Below are positions 60,464-64,000 of a DNA stretch of 64,000 nucleotides, one piece after another; the stretch's first letter is position 1; every line of letters begins with the position of its first letter. A model generated the notes under the pieces. The model searched no databases, was not told where the DNA came from, and saw only the letters and a list, made by a program, of their open reading frames with translations. The stretch is taken from positions 711,944 to 775,943 of the forward strand of contig HG738136.1 in assembly GCA_000499405.2 (NCBI GenBank), written 5' to 3'. This stretch comes from Onchocerca volvulus (taxonomy: Eukaryota; Nematoda; Chromadorea; Rhabditida; Onchocercidae). Both the position numbers and the translations under genes were made by a program.

Positions 60464-61860
60464 TAAAATTGGAGAAAGATTGAAATATATTATGCATTAA
60501 TGAAATAACCGTTGGTATTAATACATCTAAAAAGAAAATATTTACATATCTTTGTCAAAATACAAAATCAAGAATTCCTTCATTATAAACAAGAATTTCA
60601 CCTGTGTTCCATTAATTAACTTTCTAATTATCAAAAATACTTATCAGAATTTGGTTCAATGATACCTAAAAAATTATAGGATATAGTTTTATAACAAAAA
60701 ATGATTGCGTTTAAAAAAAAAGAAAAAATCATATAAAAATCATCACATATACATTAGCAAATGATGCCTGCTATTTGAAAAAAAGAAAAAAAAATTTATG
60801 TTTGTGATAAAATTTAGAATATAATATCAGCATTAATTCAAATATCTTGATAGAGTGATATTGATTGATAGCGCTCTTGAAATAAAATTTGAAAAAATTA
60901 AAGAAATTTGCTGGAAAATCCCAGAAATTAAAAAACAAAAAGTTAAATTTCACCATCCCTTTATTATTACAAACTTAATTTAGAAAATTAAAAAAGCTAA
61001 AAAATTAAAACCCACTAGGTTACTTTTCACCATGGCAACCATACGTCCAAAGATTTAATTCTCGTTGTTTCTAAAACTCAATGACATTAATGTCATAAAA
61101 TAATTAATTTAAGGAATTTTGAGTAAATTCGGCATGGTTGCATTCAGAGGAACTGAAAATATATATATATATATGTTTACTTGCAGACATTTTCTCATTG
61201 ATATTAAAATTTCAAAGATAATCGATTTTTTCCTTTTTTTTTTTTTCGTTTTTTTTTAATTGCTTCATCCAATTATTGTATGTTTATCTGCTAATAAAAT
61301 AATTTCATGCAACAAACAATCGGAAATGATGTAATTTTTCAAAAAAATTCCCTACACGCAAACTCATTCGCTAAAAAATCATTTCACATTTATTTAACAT
61401 TTCTAATCAAATTAAAATCGGTTAAAATCTTTCAACACTCTTCCATTTTTATTCCATTTTCAAAATGAAGTTTGAAAAAAAAAGAATATTTTTTCGAATT
61501 CCATCGAAATGATAGCTAATTTACATTTCGGTCACGTACGTCATATTTCATGATTTTCCATTATCATTTCACGTCATTGCGCTAATCTTCTTTCTTATCT
61601 CTCGTAAAGTGATCATTTACATAAAAGTAAATTTTAATAAATAGATATTATCTTAAATTAATTTAAATATCGATTACACAAAAATCGTTTATTCATTTCT
61701 TATCAAACAATTTTTAGAACTAAACTCTGATATGTAAGTATCATCTGTATCGAATGATAAAGCAAAAGGTCAACTTATTTAGGTCAAGAGCTAATGAAAT
61801 ATGATACAAATATGAAATTTACTGTAATTATTATTTCACTTTTAAAGTAGTATTTTTTAA

Positions 61861-62315
61861 AATTCACTTTCGAGCTTCAATAATAAATCAAAAGCAAATG
61901 TTGAATTTATTTTGAAAACTTACATACTACGTTTGAAAATAAATTACTTAATAATTTTGAATTTCGAAATTTATAATTTTCGAAATTCATAATTTTTTAA
62001 ATCATAGGTTTTATAGTTTTTTTTTTTAAATTCACTTACGAGCTTCAGTAATAAGACGTTATACAAGTGTAGAATGTATTTTCAAGACTCATACACCATG
62101 CTTCAAAATAAAAATAACGATTAATTTTGGATTTCAAAATCTATAATTTTCGAAATCTATAATTTTTTCAAATTATAAATTTCGAGATTAGGTTTCTTTT
62201 TTTTTTTCTTTTTTTTTTTGAAATTCACTTTCGAGCTTTAATGATAAGAGACTGTACAAATGCAGGACATATTCTGAAGACAGGAAATCTACAATTTTTC
62301 GAATTTCATTTATTC
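61861..62315. repeat. Tandem repeat, ~170-190 bp period, 2.5 copies
   Basis: AATTCACTTTCGAGCTTCAA starts units at 61861, 62029 and 62222; each goes on with AATAAGA/AATAAAT, a CATAC-type block and repeated TATAATTTTCGAAAT. The third unit is truncated. Confidence 0.8.
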
Positions 62316-63210
62316 TGAAATAAAATTTAGAGTAGATTTACTTCAAACCTATTTTATAACATTTTGCGCAAATAGAAATTTGATGCAAAATAATTTAAAT
62401 ATTCAATGAAAAAAAAGTGACAAAGCTTATAAATAAAACAAGTTATATTTAAAAAGTTTAAAAATGAAATAATTGTTGAATTTGAAGAATGAGGGTTTTT
62501 ATAAAATTGCAGTATCATTCGACAAAAAAAAAAAAAAAAACTTAAGAATCGATTTTCAATGAGATATTATTTATGAAGTTGAATTTTTTTTTTTTTTTAT
62601 ATCACTAATTAGCAATTATTTCAAATTAATGATTGCAATCCTATTTTGACCAAATTTATATCAAAAAAATATGATTTGATTGAGATTTTTTTGACAAATT
62701 TCTAATGCCGTATGATTGAAATTGCATTTTTCACGATTTCAGTTTCCGTCACAATTACGCATTGTTAATTTATGATGAATATTTTTTAAAAAGAACTGAA
62801 AATGTGTTGAATTCTTTATGACACCACAAAATGCTTCGATAGGAAAGAAAAAAGAATTAATAATTATTTAGGCTTAATAAAAATTACGTCATCTCATCTT
62901 CATTATTTCATCATAAAAGGAAGATTAATTAGAAAATAAATTGATATTTTTGATATTCTTACTAATATCGGTTATTTGAAAACAAAATGAGAAGAAGCAA
63001 TTAGTTTTGAATTAAATAAAATTCATTGCATAAAATATTTCAAAAATTGTGCATAAATTTTATCGATATCTTTTGAAATTATTCATCGATATGTTTAAAT
63101 CAGATGAATTTTTTTGCATCTATCGATTGTCAATTAAAAAATTTTTTTATCTATCAACAATTAAATATACGGAATTTTTCCTTTTTGAATTTTAAATAAC
63201 TTTTAAAAAA

Positions 63211-63282
63211 ATGCATATAAAACTTTCTAAAGCTATTTTGGAAGAAGAGGATGAAGAAGAAGGAGAAGATCGGAAGAAATAA
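63211..63282 (+). CDS. Possible acidic C-terminal exon or mini-ORF
   Basis: Frame MHIKLSKAILEEEDEEEG followed by EDRKK and a stop; the purine-rich GAAGAAGAGGATGAAGAAGA run stands out from the AT-rich flanks and reads as an acidic tail typical of a protein C-terminus. No acceptor with a clean signal was seen upstream, so it may be only a purine-rich simple sequence. Confidence 0.2.
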   Translation: MHIKLSKAILEEEDEEEGEDRKK

Positions 63283-63702
63283 ATAACGAACCTTATTTGT
63301 GAGATGTTAGTTAATCTATAGAAAATTGACTAGTCTCTTTTTCAAATTTCTCATCTAACATTTTCTACCACGAAAAGCTCTTTTTTTTTTTCCCTTCCAT
63401 CTGCTCTCTTATCATTGAATAGTATTCCGTAGAAATGCTACTTTTTTTTTTTCCTCTTCCATTATTTCTCATATTTTACTTAATTAAATAAATTTTGTTT
63501 ATAAACTTTTTGTTTCCCTGGAATGCCATTTCTATTATGTATCATTTATTTTTCCACATTCATGGCAAGTTATTATCGAAATTTGAAAGGAAATAAAATT
63601 GTTTTCGTAAGACATCAATAGCATTTGTGGCTAATATAATCTATTAAATTCAATGAATCAACTATCAGATGCTTTGAAAAATTGAAGGATCATTTCCTTA
63701 TA

Positions 63703-63704
<2 letters not shown>

Positions 63705-63745
<41 letters not shown>
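63705..63745. repeat. (AC)n microsatellite
   Basis: About 20 uninterrupted AC units. Confidence 0.95.
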
Positions 63746-63746
<1 letters not shown>

Positions 63747-64000
63747 CCTACTATCATGATAATTAAAATTGCAAAAATGACGATTTCATCATTCAATCTT
63801 TTTCAATTAAATTTTGTTTCAATTTAATTTAAAATGCATGGAATTATTTAGTAAGATGAAAATAAACAGCATATCAGTGAGCAACTTTTCTGTGATATGA
63901 AAATAAACCCAATAATTCATCTAACTTCTGCGATCGTTGATTTACAATTTCAATTTACTTCTCATCTAAAAATAAACTTCACTTTGTTTCGTGAAAATGA

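Larger units (their letters stand above)
58641..64000. other. Non-coding AT-rich stretch
   Basis: No multi-exon gene supported. Plus frames at 58947-59174 and 59181-59369 are Lys/Ile/Asn-rich and lack splice or start context. Distinct structures inside are listed separately (hairpin at 60393, tandem repeat at 61861, acidic mini-ORF at 63211, CA repeat at 63705). Confidence 0.5.

Noticed and set aside
1..64000. CRISPR arrays, prokaryotic operons, tRNA genes
   Set aside because: No regularly spaced repeats with unique spacers, no ribosome-binding-site gene runs, and no tRNA B-box with matching A-box was seen by eye; a covariance-model scan would settle the tRNA question.

Overview
This is a eukaryotic, very AT-rich window (dominated by A/T runs, several 15-40 nt poly-T tracts, microsatellites) with intron-rich genes. 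Splice sites are nematode-like: acceptors are mostly TTTCAG, TTTTAG or TATAG, donors are GTAAGT/GTATGT-type, and many coding exons are 50-170 bp long. Together with the composition and poly-T tracts this suggests a nematode, most likely a spirurid/filarial one; that is inference from composition and gene structure, not from a marker gene.

Two genes can be named with confidence, both on the minus strand. (1) A SCYL2-type SCY1-like pseudokinase (20631-31130), rebuilt as 18 phase-consistent coding exons. (2) A small-conductance Ca2+-activated K+ channel of the KCNN/SK family (41944-47048), rebuilt as 14 phase-consistent coding exons with S1-S6, the GYG pore and the calmodulin-binding region; only its N-terminus is not placed.

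Other supported but unnamed genes: a complete five-exon, 209-residue gene (53302-58018, minus); a six-exon gene of about 300 residues with an acidic Ser-rich tail (11696-14453, minus); immediately upstream of that, a gene fragment (14588-15422, minus) whose last exon has a clear paralogue on the opposite strand (17982-18246, plus); a coiled-coil C-terminal gene fragment with a possible frameshift (8135-8808, minus); and a tentative secreted basic protein (36983-39973, plus) starting with a signal-peptide exon.

Layout: 1-4.3 kb gene-poor; 4.3-5.4 kb decayed Helitron (Pif1-like helicase) with its satellite-like repeats to 6.3 kb; 7.4-8.8 kb coiled-coil gene; 11.7-15.4 kb two unknown genes; 15.4-20.6 kb a debris zone with coding relics, the inverted paralogous exon, a 28S rRNA fragment and a 30-bp tandem repeat; 20.6-31.1 kb SCYL2; 31.1-41.9 kb mostly non-coding with the tentative secreted gene and a diverged minisatellite; 41.9-47.0 kb SK channel; 47.0-53.3 kb non-coding (probably upstream part of the channel gene); 53.3-58.0 kb the 209-residue gene; 58.2-58.6 kb Helitron-associated repeats; 58.6-64 kb non-coding with a perfect CRE-containing hairpin, a tandem repeat and a CA microsatellite. 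The genes do not form an operon or evident pathway; the named ones act in clathrin-dependent membrane traffic (SCYL2) and membrane excitability (SK channel).
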